Shown: one piece after another, positions 24,260-33,507 of the stretch
How positions within the stretch are numbered: the stretch's first letter is position 1
How the letters are laid out: every line of letters begins with the position of its first letter
DNA from: an uncultured Clostridia bacterium
Lineage (GTDB): Bacteria > Bacillota > Clostridia > Tissierellales > Peptoniphilaceae
Reading direction: 5' to 3'
NCBI GenBank assembly: GCA_945916025.1
Contig: CAMEGD010000001.1
Coordinates: 1-44,462, forward strand
Length of the DNA stretch: 44,462 nt
Notes under the pieces: generated by a model
Told to the model about the DNA's origin: nothing
What the model saw: the letters and a program-made list of their open reading frames with translations, nothing else
The model's database searches: none
Program-made: the position numbers and the translations under genes

Positions 24260-24802
24260 TTAATCTTCAGGTGTTAGTAAGCCGTAACCACCATTTTTTC
24301 TTTTATATAAAACATTAACCTTATTTGTTGCTGAATTGGTAAATGCGTAAAAGTTATGTCCAATTAGCTCTAATTGTAAAATAGCCTCATCTTCATCCAT
24401 TGGTCTAGTTGAAAATGTTTTAGTTTTAATAATTTTATCATCTTCTTCTGTAATATTAAGGCCAGTATAGTCAAAGTCTGGTATATTTTCTAACTTAATT
24501 GACTTATTTCCCTTAAATCTTTTTTGTAATTTTCCCTTATGCCTTCTAACTTGTCTAGTCAAAACATCAATTGCCCTATCTAAGGCTGTTCTTAGGTCTG
24601 GGTCATTTTCCTCAGCCCTAATAAATGATCCTGGAACATTAATATTTATTTCTACAACTAGGTCGTTTTTAAATTTAGATAAGGTTACATTACACCTTAC
24701 TTCCTTATCAAAAAACTTGTCTAATTTAGAAAGTTGTCCCTCTACAAGTCCTCTCATTTCATCAGTAACTTGGATGTTTTTTCCTGTGTAGTTTATTAAC
24801 AT
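24260..24802 (-). CDS. hpf: Ribosome hibernation-promoting factor, long form
   Basis: A 180-residue long HPF: the N-terminal RaiA-type domain (about 1-100; GKNIQVTDEMRGLVEGQLSK, ending near VLTRQVRRHKGKLQKR), a linker, and the C-terminal dimerisation domain (about 120-180; KTFSTRPMDEDEAILQLELI, GHNFYAFTNSATNKVNVLYK, DGGYGL-type end read as NGGYGLLTPE). It binds the small subunit and pairs 70S ribosomes into inactive 100S dimers in stationary phase. Single-gene minus-strand unit. Confidence 0.96.
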   Translation of the reverse strand: MLINYTGKNIQVTDEMRGLVEGQLSKLDKFFDKEVRCNVTLSKFKNDLVVEININVPGSFIRAEENDPDLRTALDRAIDVLTRQVRRHKGKLQKRFKGNKSIKLENIPDFDYTGLNITEEDDKIIKTKTFSTRPMDEDEAILQLELIGHNFYAFTNSATNKVNVLYKRKNGGYGLLTPED

Positions 24803-24951
24803 AACTTCGTCCTCCTACTTACATAATAAACTTAATAAAACTCTAAGTAATACAACAACTTTTTTGTGAGCTTTACTATGTTAAATATATTTTACCCTAA
24901 ATATTAAGTCTTAATATAAAAGAGATTAATATCTTATATAATTCTTTATTA

Positions 24952-24980
24952 TTATAAGTTTATGGAGTATAGTATATAAT
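24952..24980 (+). promoter_or_regulatory. Promoter of the 522-residue orphan gene
   Basis: TATAAT (24975-24980) with a weak -35 TTATAA 17 bases upstream. The predicted start, near 24987, again falls directly on the GAGGTGA ribosome binding site, leaving a leader of about 10 bases. Confidence 0.5.
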
Positions 24981-24996
24981 TATAAATGAGGTGAAA

Positions 24997-26565
24997 ATGA
25001 AAAATATAGTTATAAATATAGGGGACTTATTAGAATTTCTAAAAGATAACCTAGATGAAATAAATAATATTTTATTTGGAGAATATGGAATCCACCTAAA
25101 CAAGCTGAACCTTTTAAATGATAGAGAAAGGCTAATGCTCCAACTTCCAATAGGGAAAAATTTAGCTATTGAGGACATTGTTAATAATCTAGAAGAAAAG
25201 AATTTAAAAGACGATGACTTAGAAGGTGCATTTTTATTTCTAAGTAGGTTTGACTTTTTTGAAGTTCAAGACATTTCTAAGGAATATTTATCCCTAGCAA
25301 GTCTATCTAATGATTTTGTAGTTAGATACAAGGTAGATGGAGAATTCAGTTGCCAGGAAAGGGATGTGATTTTTGCCTTTACCTATTTAGATGGCTCTAC
25401 TGATTTCATACACAAAGATTTTGAAATTTTAAAAGAGGATGAGGCAGATAGAGTCATAGAAGTTTTCTCTGAATATTATGTTGAGAATGTATTAGACATA
25501 TACTTTGAACATGTTGTTGTAAACAGGCTTATGACTTTTTATATAGAGAGTGTAGACTCTGTACTAAATAAGTATAGGGATTCTTTAAATTTAAAATATT
25601 CTCCTGAAATCCTATATACCTTTTTTAGGCATCTTGGAAATATAGCCAAATTTAGCTTCTTAAAGGGTAAAAATGTCGGCATATTTAATGTGGATTATTA
25701 TGAATTTTTGCTATTTGAAGCATCACAAGGAAATTTTATTCAAGAAGGAGAACTAGAAAGTTTCTTAGAGATAATAGATTTTATCTTAAGACAGGAAGAT
25801 GAAAATAAAGAAATAAAGAAGACCTTGGATAGTATAGTTAATTCCTACAATAATATTTTTACTATTAAAAGTGAAATCCTAAAACACAATCCACTAACCT
25901 CTATGGAATTACTCATGGACTTAGATGATTTTATTGGACATAGTGGGGAAAGCATTGTGGAAATTGGCTCTTTAGGCTTTTTTGTAGATACCTTGCTATC
26001 AAATAATGATATTAAGCTAACTAAGAAAACAAAGAGAATTACAGCTTCTTCCCTAAGGTCATATATAAAAACCCATTTTCCAGAATTAGCAAAAGAGGAG
26101 GAAGTAGACCCAAAAATAAAGAGTCTAATAGAATTAGCAGTAGCTATAATTTTAGGTAATTCCTTAGGACTTATTGGACCTAATGGATCTATATTTCCTT
26201 CAAACAGGTATAGCTTTTTCTTATTAAACAATCCAGTTGATTTTATTGGAAACTTGATTACTGGAATTTTTAGAAAAGAAACATTGAGTTATTATATAGG
26301 AAAGAAAAATATAGACTATAATTTACTTTTAGAAAAGACCAAAAATGGAATAATAGATAGGACCTTTGTAAACTTTGAAAATACCAAAGAGGGAAATAAA
26401 ATCTTAGAGCTTTTACAAAATATAGGAGCCTTGGACAAGGGTTTTTTAAACGACTATCCTCATTATAGGTTAAGTCTTTTTGGAGAATTTTTAAGGGAAT
26501 ATTTTGAAATAGACAAGGATAAGGGGAAAATAATTAAGATAGATTTTAATAGGAATAGAAAGTAG
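24997..26565 (+). CDS. Unrecognised 522-residue protein
   Basis: I do not recognise this protein. It is acidic, has no signal peptide, lipobox or convincing membrane span, and looks largely helical with many Leu/Ile/Phe and Asp/Glu. Near residue 375-395 there is a short hydrophobic stretch (LIELAVAIILGNSLGLIGPN). No cysteine cluster or nucleotide-binding loop is visible. ATG 24997 follows GAGGTGA by 3 bases; a GTG two codons earlier overlaps that site. Single gene with its own promoter and terminator, between hpf and the pot operon, so the neighbours give no firm clue. Codon use is like its neighbours, which argues against recent acquisition. Confidence 0.75.
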   Translation: MKNIVINIGDLLEFLKDNLDEINNILFGEYGIHLNKLNLLNDRERLMLQLPIGKNLAIEDIVNNLEEKNLKDDDLEGAFLFLSRFDFFEVQDISKEYLSLASLSNDFVVRYKVDGEFSCQERDVIFAFTYLDGSTDFIHKDFEILKEDEADRVIEVFSEYYVENVLDIYFEHVVVNRLMTFYIESVDSVLNKYRDSLNLKYSPEILYTFFRHLGNIAKFSFLKGKNVGIFNVDYYEFLLFEASQGNFIQEGELESFLEIIDFILRQEDENKEIKKTLDSIVNSYNNIFTIKSEILKHNPLTSMELLMDLDDFIGHSGESIVEIGSLGFFVDTLLSNNDIKLTKKTKRITASSLRSYIKTHFPELAKEEEVDPKIKSLIELAVAIILGNSLGLIGPNGSIFPSNRYSFFLLNNPVDFIGNLITGIFRKETLSYYIGKKNIDYNLLLEKTKNGIIDRTFVNFENTKEGNKILELLQNIGALDKGFLNDYPHYRLSLFGEFLREYFEIDKDKGKIIKIDFNRNRK

Positions 26566-26597
26566 ATAGATTTGAAAAAATTTATCTATTTTTTTTG
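26564..26597 (+). terminator. Terminator after the 522-residue orphan gene
   Basis: A 9-bp AT-rich stem AGATAGATT / AATTTATCT with one G-U pair, then A and a T8 run. The stem begins inside the stop codon. Confidence 0.7.
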
Positions 26598-26607
26598 TTT
26601 TTATATA

Positions 26608-26635
26608 TTGACAAGGGTCCCTTATTTGATAAAAT
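26608..26635 (+). promoter_or_regulatory. Promoter with embedded palindrome, cupin-regulator/pot operon
   Basis: TTGACA (26608-26613), 16-base spacer, TAAAAT (26630-26635). A perfect 5-1-5 palindrome AAGGG-T-CCCTT (26613-26623) begins at the last base of the -35 and lies in the spacer, a position where a bound repressor would block polymerase. The first gene transcribed encodes an XRE-type regulator, so autoregulation is a reasonable inference. Confidence 0.55.
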
Positions 26636-26683
26636 AGTTTAGTGATAATAAACAAAATATTTAATAGAATGGATTGAATAAAG

Positions 26684-27220
26684 ATGAACTTTGGCGAAAA
26701 AATAAAGGAAATCAGAATTTCCCAGGGACTAACCCAGGATGAATTAGCCCAGAGATCTGAGCTAACAAAGGGTTTTATATCCCAAGTAGAAAATAACCTT
26801 GCATCTCCTTCAATTAATTCATTTATTGACATATTAAACTCCCTGGGTATAAAGCCTTCTGAGTTTTTTGAAGATAGTGAAGAAAAAATTGTATTTAAGG
26901 ATGAAGACTTTTCAGAGTATACTGATTCTGATAAAAAATATGTAATTAACTGGCTAGTTCCAAACTCTCAAAAAAATCACATGGAGCCCTTACTAATTGA
27001 AATTGAAAAGGGTGGCATGTCTGAGAAAATTAGTCCCTTTGATGGGGAAGAGTTTGGTTATGTATTAGATGGAGATTTAGAGCTTTTGTATGGTGGGAAA
27101 ACCTTCAAAGTAAAAAAGGGAGAGAGTTTTTATTTTAAGGGTAACAAAACCCATATATTAAAAAATAAGGGCAATAAAATATTAAAGGTAGTCTGGGTTA
27201 CTAGTCCGCCAAGTTTTTAA
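26684..27220 (+). CDS. XRE-family regulator with C-terminal cupin domain (PuuR-like)
   Basis: A 178-residue regulator: helix-turn-helix in residues about 5-60 (IRISQGLTQDELAQRSELTK, ISQVENNLASPSI) and a cupin domain in about 105-178 (PFDGEEFGYVLDGDLELLYG; KVKKGESFYFKGNKTHILKN). This two-domain form is shared with PuuR and similar regulators of polyamine and amino acid genes, where the cupin binds a small ligand. It precedes potABCD by 10 bases and probably controls it, perhaps through the palindrome in its own promoter. The ligand is presumed to be a polyamine. Confidence 0.9.
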   Translation: MNFGEKIKEIRISQGLTQDELAQRSELTKGFISQVENNLASPSINSFIDILNSLGIKPSEFFEDSEEKIVFKDEDFSEYTDSDKKYVINWLVPNSQKNHMEPLLIEIEKGGMSEKISPFDGEEFGYVLDGDLELLYGGKTFKVKKGESFYFKGNKTHILKNKGNKILKVVWVTSPPSF

Positions 27221-27230
27221 GGAGTTGAAA

Positions 27231-28274
27231 TTGGAAAAGAAAATTATTATTAACCTAAAAAATATTAGTAAGTCCTATGGAGACAACGATGTTCTAAAGG
27301 ACTTAAACCTAAAAATTTATGAAAATGAATTTTTGACTTTATTAGGTCCAAGTGGATGTGGAAAGACTACAACCCTAAGAATTATTGGTGGATTTGAATC
27401 CTCTGATGAAGGGGTAGTTGAATTTGAAGGTCAGGACATTACAAACCTAGAACCTTATAAAAGGGAAATTAATACAGTATTTCAAAAGTATGCCCTTTTC
27501 CCACACTTAACAGTAGGAGAAAATATAGACTTTGGTCTAAATATTAAAAAAATCGACAAAAAAGAAATTGAGACGAGAAGAAGGGAAATGTTAAAGCTTG
27601 TAGGCCTAGAGGGTTATGAGAATAGAAAAATATCCTCCCTAAGTGGTGGTCAACAACAGAGGATTGCCATAGCAAGGGCCCTTGTAAATAGGCCAAAGGT
27701 TTTATTATTAGATGAACCTTTAGGAGCCTTAGATTTAAAATTAAGAAAAGACATGCAAGTTGAACTAAAGGCTATTCAAGAGAGGGTAGGTATCACCTTT
27801 GTATATGTAACCCATGACCAAGAAGAGGCCTTGACTATGAGTGATACTATAGTAGTTTTAAACAATGGTATTATCCAACAAATTGGAAAACCAATAGACA
27901 TATATAATGAGCCAAAGAATTCCTTTGTTGCTGATTTTATTGGAGAATCTAATATTCAAGATGGAATTATGAAGGAAGATTTTTTAGTAGATATTCTAGG
28001 TGTGGACTTTGTGTGTGTAGATAAGGGCTTTTCTAAAAATGAAAACGTAGATGTAGTTGTTAGACCTGAGGATGTTGAAATAGATCCACCTGAAAAGGGA
28101 CAACTTAGGGGGAGGGTTGAGTCTTCTGTTTTTAAGGGGGTCCACTATGAAATGGTAATTAGTGGAGATTCCTTTAGGTGGTTAGCTCAATCTACAATTT
28201 CAAAAAATGTTGGGGATGAAGTTGGAATTAGGGTAATTCCTGAGAACATTCACATAATGAGGAAACTTAAATGA
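27231..28274 (+). CDS. potA: Spermidine/putrescine ABC transporter ATP-binding protein
   Basis: A 347-residue ABC ATPase: Walker A GPSGCGKTT (about 39-47), Q-loop VFQKYALFPHLTV, signature LSGGQQQRIAIARA, Walker B LLLDEPLGALD and the switch histidine in VTHDQEEA, followed by a C-terminal TOBE regulatory domain (about 235-347). Energises polyamine uptake with PotB, PotC and PotD. The start is TTG at 27231, 6 bases after AAGGAG; a TTG two codons earlier is too close. Overlaps potB by 4 bases. Confidence 0.95.
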   Translation: MEKKIIINLKNISKSYGDNDVLKDLNLKIYENEFLTLLGPSGCGKTTTLRIIGGFESSDEGVVEFEGQDITNLEPYKREINTVFQKYALFPHLTVGENIDFGLNIKKIDKKEIETRRREMLKLVGLEGYENRKISSLSGGQQQRIAIARALVNRPKVLLLDEPLGALDLKLRKDMQVELKAIQERVGITFVYVTHDQEEALTMSDTIVVLNNGIIQQIGKPIDIYNEPKNSFVADFIGESNIQDGIMKEDFLVDILGVDFVCVDKGFSKNENVDVVVRPEDVEIDPPEKGQLRGRVESSVFKGVHYEMVISGDSFRWLAQSTISKNVGDEVGIRVIPENIHIMRKLK

Positions 28275-29101
28275 AAAAATATTCTATTCCATACTTGTTC
28301 TGGCTAATACTATTTGTGGTACTCCCAGGAATATTAATAACAATAATGGCCTTTACTAAGGGAGAAATGGTAGATTTTTCAACCTTTTCTTTTTCTTTAG
28401 ATAACTTTGTTAGGTTTATTGATGCCTCTTATTTAAAGATACTATTTGATTCAATAGTTCTGTCCTTGATATCTACATTTTTGTGCTTTATTATTGGCTA
28501 CCCAGCAGCCTTTATTATTTCAAGGTTACCAGAAAAAAGACAGAGTATGCTAATTTTATTATTTGTAATTCCAATGTGGATGAACTTTTTATTAAGAACT
28601 TATGCATGGCTTACCCTCCTTGGAAATAACGGATTAATAAACCAATTTTTTGGATTAGTTGGACTTGGTCCCTTTGACTTAATATACAATAATACAGCAG
28701 TCCTACTTGGTATGCTATACAATTTTTTGCCATTTATGGTTTTACCAATTTATACAGTCCTTTCAAAAATGGACCACAGCCTAATTGAGGCAGCTAGGGA
28801 CTTAGGAGCAAGCGAAAAACAAATACTAATTAAGGTAATATTTCCCTTGTCCTTACCAGGAGTTTCTTCTGGAATAATTATGGTATTTATACCAGCCTTA
28901 TCAACCTTTGTAATTCCAAGTTTACTTGGAGGAAACAAGTCTATGATGATAGGTAATGTTATTGAACAACAATTTAGGTTTACTGGAGATTGGCACTTTG
29001 GTGCTGCAATTTCCTTTATACTAATGGCCCTTATGATTATTTGGATGATGATTTCATCTAGGAAGGGAGTATCAAGAGAAAGTGAAGGTGGCTTATGGTA
29101 A
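28271..29101 (+). CDS. potB: Spermidine/putrescine ABC transporter permease PotB
   Basis: A 276-residue permease with about six membrane helices and the cytoplasmic EAA loop EAARDLGASEKQILIKVIFP (about 174-193) that contacts PotA. Length and position in potA-B-C-D order are normal. Overlaps potA by 4 bases and potC by 7. Confidence 0.94.
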   Translation: MKKYSIPYLFWLILFVVLPGILITIMAFTKGEMVDFSTFSFSLDNFVRFIDASYLKILFDSIVLSLISTFLCFIIGYPAAFIISRLPEKRQSMLILLFVIPMWMNFLLRTYAWLTLLGNNGLINQFFGLVGLGPFDLIYNNTAVLLGMLYNFLPFMVLPIYTVLSKMDHSLIEAARDLGASEKQILIKVIFPLSLPGVSSGIIMVFIPALSTFVIPSLLGGNKSMMIGNVIEQQFRFTGDWHFGAAISFILMALMIIWMMISSRKGVSRESEGGLW

Positions 29102-29868
29102 AAAAATCAATTGATAAGTTTTATTTAGGCCTTGTATACCTATTTTTATATCTTCCAATTATAGTTTTGATTGTATTTTCTTTTAACTCCTCTAGGTTAA
29201 GGGGGAATTTTGAAGGTCTTTCCCTTGTTTGGTATGAATCTTTATTTAGGGACAGGGCTATTATGAATGCCCTAACTAACACCCTTTTAGTTGCAATTTC
29301 TTCAACTATTATTTCTACGGTTTTAGGTACATTTGCAGCTATTGGAATCCACTATCTAAGGGGGCCAAGAAGGGAAGCTATTTTAAACTTAAACTATATA
29401 CCAGTAATAAATCCGGACATTGTAACTGCAGTTGGATTAATGGCTTTATTCAAATTCTTTTCCATTAAGTTTGGTATTCAGACTATGTTAATATCCCATG
29501 TGGTCTTTTCAGTACCCTATGTGATTTTAAATGTTCTACCAAAGCTTAACCAACTAGACAACAACTTATTAGATGCGGCTATGGACTTAGGGGCGACTCC
29601 CTTTTATTCTGTAAGAAAGGTAATTATTCCTCAAATTATGCCAGGTATAATAACAGGGGCCCTAATGGCCTTTACCCTATCTATTGATGACTTTATAATT
29701 TCTTACTTTAATACAGGTCATGGCTTTAATAATCTATCAATACTAATTTACTCTATGGCTAAAAAAGGCATTAACCCAAGTATAAATGCCCTATCAACTT
29801 TAATGTTTGCAACAATGCTTTTACTTGTAATAGTAATTAACAAAAGAAACAAAGGAGAAAATAATTAA
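29095..29868 (+). CDS. potC: Spermidine/putrescine ABC transporter permease PotC
   Basis: A 257-residue permease with six membrane helices and the EAA-type loop DAAMDLGATPFYSVRKVIIP (about 161-180). The stretch FTLSIDDFIISYFNTG is typical of PotC. Forms the membrane channel with PotB. Its stop is directly followed by the potD ATG. Confidence 0.94.
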   Translation: MVKKSIDKFYLGLVYLFLYLPIIVLIVFSFNSSRLRGNFEGLSLVWYESLFRDRAIMNALTNTLLVAISSTIISTVLGTFAAIGIHYLRGPRREAILNLNYIPVINPDIVTAVGLMALFKFFSIKFGIQTMLISHVVFSVPYVILNVLPKLNQLDNNLLDAAMDLGATPFYSVRKVIIPQIMPGIITGALMAFTLSIDDFIISYFNTGHGFNNLSILIYSMAKKGINPSINALSTLMFATMLLLVIVINKRNKGENN

Positions 29869-30912
29869 ATGAACAAAAAACTATTAGGAGTAGGTCTTTT
29901 ATGTATTATCCTTCTAACTGGATGTGGATCTACTGGAGGCTCAGGGGAAGTTTTAAATATCTATAACTGGGGAGATTATATAGATGAAAACCTTATAGAT
30001 AAATTTGAAGAAGAGACTGGCATTGAAGTAGTCTATGACACTTTTTCTTCCAACGAAGACATGTATATAAAAGTAAAACAAGGTATTGATTCTTATGACA
30101 TTATTGTTCCTTCTGATTATATGATTGAAAGGATGATTGATGAAGATTTACTTTCCGAAATTGATTTAAGTAAGATTCCAAATTTTGAAAAGGTAAATGA
30201 AACTTTAAGAAATCCAGTATTTGATCCAGATAACAAGTACTCAGTTCCTTATTTTTGGGGAACTAGTGGGATAATATATAACACTAAAGATATAACTAAT
30301 CCAGTAACTAGCTGGATGGATCTTTTTAATGAAGATTATTCTGGAAAAATTCTAATGTATAATTCTTCAAGGGACTCTATTGCAGTTGCCTTAAAGGCCC
30401 TTGGTTATTCAATGAACTCTACAGACATGGCTCAGCTTGAAGAAGCCAAAAACCTATTAATAAAACAAAAGCCTTTAGTATTAGCCTACCAAGCTGACGA
30501 AGGTAGGGACACAATAGTTTCAGGAGATGCAAGTATTGGCTTTATGTATTCAGGGGATGCCTTAATGATGATGGAACTAAATCCTGATTTAGCCTATGTT
30601 CTTCCTGAAGAAGGTCCAAATATTTGGTTTGATGCTATGGTAATTCCAGCTTCAACTCAAAATCCAGAAGCTGCCCACAAGTTTATTAATTTTATGTGCG
30701 ACCCAGAAAACGCAGCAGTAAATGCTGAATATTCAGTTGGTTTTTCATCACCTATACCAGAAGCCATAGAATTGCTTCCAGATGAAATTAAAAACTCTGC
30801 AGTTGCCTATCCAAGTGATGATAAACTTGTAAATGGAGAAGTATATAGAAACTCTGCAGAAATTTTAGAAGAATACGATGCTATTTGGACTGCAGTTACA
30901 ACTTCAAACTAA
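29869..30912 (+). CDS. potD: Spermidine/putrescine-binding lipoprotein PotD
   Basis: A 347-residue extracellular solute-binding lipoprotein: signal peptide with lipobox LLTGC, lipidated C19, then the PotD fold with VLNIYNWGDYIDENLIDKF (about 28-46), PSDYMIERM, PYFWGTSGIIYN and YQADEGRDTIVSGDASIGF (about 204-222). Acidic and aromatic ligand-site residues (W34, the DEGRD loop) fit a polyamine ligand. Last gene of the operon, followed by a terminator. Confidence 0.95.
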   Translation: MNKKLLGVGLLCIILLTGCGSTGGSGEVLNIYNWGDYIDENLIDKFEEETGIEVVYDTFSSNEDMYIKVKQGIDSYDIIVPSDYMIERMIDEDLLSEIDLSKIPNFEKVNETLRNPVFDPDNKYSVPYFWGTSGIIYNTKDITNPVTSWMDLFNEDYSGKILMYNSSRDSIAVALKALGYSMNSTDMAQLEEAKNLLIKQKPLVLAYQADEGRDTIVSGDASIGFMYSGDALMMMELNPDLAYVLPEEGPNIWFDAMVIPASTQNPEAAHKFINFMCDPENAAVNAEYSVGFSSPIPEAIELLPDEIKNSAVAYPSDDKLVNGEVYRNSAEILEEYDAIWTAVTTSN

Positions 30913-30924
30913 GAAAATATTTTA

Positions 30925-30951
30925 AAGTCTACTAATTTAGTAGGCTTTTTT
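30925..30951 (+). terminator. Terminator after potD
   Basis: AAGTCTACT / AGTAGGCTT stem with one G-U pair and a 5-base loop, then TTTT. A second partial copy of the right arm (TAGTAGGCTT) follows directly. Confidence 0.75.
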
Positions 30952-31011
30952 AGTAGGCTTATTGATAGTTAAAGATATATTTTTGGGTATAAAGTTTTAG
31001 AGGTGAAGTAT

Positions 31012-32637
31012 ATGAAACTAAGATTTTATGGTGGTTCCAGAATGGTAACAGGGTCTAACCACCTTATCGAAGCAAATGGAAAAATACTAATGTTAGATTG
31101 TGGACTTATCCAAGGTGGTAAGGAAGAAGATCTTATGAACTTTAAGGAATTTCCTTATAACCCTAGTGATGTGGATTACTTAGTCTTGTCCCATGCCCAT
31201 ATTGACCATTCAGGAAGAATTCCAAAACTTGTAAACGACGGCTTTAAGGGAAGGATTATTGCTACAAAGGCTACAACAGAACTTAGCAAGATTATGCTTC
31301 AAGACAGTGGCCATATCCAAGAATCAGAAGCTGAATGGGAAAACAAGAAGAGACAAAGAAAAAATATGCCCCTTGTAAAACCCCTTTACACAGTAGATGA
31401 TGCCTTAAGGGCACTAACGTACTTTGAAGAATATTATTATGATCAATATGTAGAAATAGATGATACCTTTACAATTAGGTTTAAAGATGCTGGTCATATT
31501 ATAGGTTCTTCTATAGTGGAAATTTGGGTAAAGGAAAACAACGAAACTACAAAAATAGTATTTTCTGGGGACTTGGGTGTGGATGAAAAGGCTATTATAA
31601 ACACACCAGAATTTATTGAAAGTGCAGACTATCTTATACTTGAATCGACTTACGGTAATAGAATTCACGAACCTTACCAATCAGCAGAAGAAGAATTAAT
31701 AAAAATAATTGAAGATACTGCAGCCAGAGGGGGATCAGTTATTATTCCAGCCTTTGCAGTAGGCAGGACCCAAGAGTTAATTTATCAACTAAATAAGTAC
31801 TATGATAGGGATGACTTTGAAGAATATAAGAGAATACCAATATATATAGATTCTCCAATGGCTTTAAGGGCTACAGAAATGTATGAAAAAAATGCCGAAC
31901 TATTTAATGAAGAAACTAAGGAGAGAATCCTAAGTGGTGACAATCCTTTTAGGTTTCCAAATATTAGGTATGTTCAAACATCAGACGAATCTAAGGCCTT
32001 AAACAAGTCTAATTATCCAAAGGTAATTATTTCAGCATCAGGAATGGCAGATGCAGGTAGAATTAGACACCATCTAAAGCACAATCTTTGGGATTCTAGA
32101 AATACAGTTTTGTTTGTAGGTTATCAAGCTCAAGGTTCAACTGGTAGAAGACTATTAGAAGGCCAAAAGGAGATTAACATTTTAGGAGAAGAAATAAGGG
32201 TTAGTGCAGAAATAAGAGAAATACAAGGATTATCTGCCCATGCTGACAAAAATATGCTCCTTAGGTGGGTAGAAAAAATTGAAAACAAACCTAAAAAGAT
32301 TTTCCTAGTTCATGGTGAAATTGATGCTTTAGAAGAGATGGAAAGGGAGATAGAAGCTAGGTTTAAGATAGAAGCTGATATTACAGAACCTGGAGAAGTA
32401 GTTGAGGTAACTAATACAGATGCAGTAATTCTAAGTAAAGACCATACAGAAAAGAATCTAAAGGAAGACTTAGATGCATCCATACAAGAAGTATTAGACC
32501 TTTTAGAAGTTTATAAGAGTAAAAGAGGAGAGGACCTTCCAGAAGACTTTATTAAGTCCAATTACTTCCAATATAATGGAGCCCTATTAGATGTAAAAAA
32601 CAGACTAATGGAACTCATTATGTTAGAGAATAACTAA
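31012..32637 (+). CDS. MBL-fold RNA metallo-hydrolase-like protein (beta-CASP family)
   Basis: A 541-residue metallo-beta-lactamase/beta-CASP protein: zinc motif LSHAHIDHSG (about 61-70), a distal histidine in DAGHIIGSS, aspartate in FSGDLG, the beta-CASP segment (IIPAFAVGRTQELIYQL; IYIDSPMALRATEMY; VIISASGMADAGRIRHHLKH) and the C-terminal RMMBL part (IQGLSAHADKNMLLRW; KIFLVHGE). Relatives are ribonucleases or RNA-processing factors, so an RNA substrate is likely but unproven here. ATG 31012 follows AGGTGA by 5 bases; an in-frame GTG inside that site is not the start. Monocistronic by context. Confidence 0.92.
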   Translation: MKLRFYGGSRMVTGSNHLIEANGKILMLDCGLIQGGKEEDLMNFKEFPYNPSDVDYLVLSHAHIDHSGRIPKLVNDGFKGRIIATKATTELSKIMLQDSGHIQESEAEWENKKRQRKNMPLVKPLYTVDDALRALTYFEEYYYDQYVEIDDTFTIRFKDAGHIIGSSIVEIWVKENNETTKIVFSGDLGVDEKAIINTPEFIESADYLILESTYGNRIHEPYQSAEEELIKIIEDTAARGGSVIIPAFAVGRTQELIYQLNKYYDRDDFEEYKRIPIYIDSPMALRATEMYEKNAELFNEETKERILSGDNPFRFPNIRYVQTSDESKALNKSNYPKVIISASGMADAGRIRHHLKHNLWDSRNTVLFVGYQAQGSTGRRLLEGQKEINILGEEIRVSAEIREIQGLSAHADKNMLLRWVEKIENKPKKIFLVHGEIDALEEMEREIEARFKIEADITEPGEVVEVTNTDAVILSKDHTEKNLKEDLDASIQEVLDLLEVYKSKRGEDLPEDFIKSNYFQYNGALLDVKNRLMELIMLENN

Positions 32638-32739
32638 AATATATTTTGTGCTAATGTAAAAAATAATTTATTTTTTAATTCATTTATGATATTATTTTAA
32701 AGTATTTTTTAGAATACAATATTTAAATGGAGGAAAATA

Positions 32740-33471
32740 ATGAAATTAATAGTTGTGAGAAGTTATGAAGAAATGAGCATGAAAGCAGCTGAAGTAATTG
32801 CTAACCAAATGAAAGAAAAGGAAGATTCTGTTCTTGGCTTAGCTACTGGAAGTACTCCTGAAGGAATGTATGCAGAATTAGTTAAAATGTATGAAAATAA
32901 AGAAATTGATTTTTCTAAAATAACAACATTTAACTTAGATGAATACTATGGTCTTGATCCACAAAATGACCAATCATATAATTATTTTATGAATAAGCAC
33001 TTACTTGGAAAGGTAAATGTAAATAAAGATAAAACTAACATTCCAGCTGGAATTACAGAAGATGTAGAAACAACAGCTAGAGATTATGATAAAAAAATTG
33101 CTGATCATGGAGGAATTGACATCCAAGTTTTAGGAATTGGGGTAAATGGACATATTGGATTTAATGAACCAGGTCCGTATTTCGTAGGTCAAACTCACAA
33201 GGTTGACTTAAGTGAAGAAACTATCGAAGCTAACTCCAGATTTTTCGAAAATGCTGAAGAGGTTCCAAAACAAGCAATAACAATGGGAATGATGAGCATT
33301 CTTCAAGCTAAGAAGATTCTTTTACTTGCAAACGGTCAAGGAAAGGCAGATGCAATTTACAATTCATTACAAGGACCTATTACACCACAAGTTCCAGCAA
33401 GTATTTTACAACTACACAAAGACTTAGTAGTTATAGTTGATGAAGATGCAGCTAGTAAATTAAAGAGATAA
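32740..33471 (+). CDS. nagB: Glucosamine-6-phosphate deaminase
   Basis: A 243-residue NagB converting glucosamine 6-phosphate to fructose 6-phosphate and ammonia. Seen are the phosphate loop LGLATGSTPEGMY, the catalytic FNLDEYYGL (about 66-74), GIGVNGHIGFNEPG (about 133-146) and the end region ANGQGKADAI. AGGAGG-type site (TGGAGG) lies 8 bases before the ATG. No nagA or transporter is adjacent; it is followed by a terminator and stands alone. Confidence 0.96.
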   Translation: MKLIVVRSYEEMSMKAAEVIANQMKEKEDSVLGLATGSTPEGMYAELVKMYENKEIDFSKITTFNLDEYYGLDPQNDQSYNYFMNKHLLGKVNVNKDKTNIPAGITEDVETTARDYDKKIADHGGIDIQVLGIGVNGHIGFNEPGPYFVGQTHKVDLSEETIEANSRFFENAEEVPKQAITMGMMSILQAKKILLLANGQGKADAIYNSLQGPITPQVPASILQLHKDLVVIVDEDAASKLKR

Positions 33472-33480
33472 ATATTAAGT

Positions 33481-33507
33481 GCCCTAGGACCAACTAGGGC
33501 TTTTTTA
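33481..33507 (+). terminator. Terminator after nagB
   Basis: Perfect 7-bp stem GCCCTAG / CTAGGGC with a 6-base loop and T6 tail. Confidence 0.9.

Noticed and set aside
32640..32680. AT-only hairpin after the MBL-fold gene as a terminator
   Set aside because: TAAAAAATAA/TTATTTTTTA pairing has no GC pair and is expected often in such AT-rich sequence; too weak to call.
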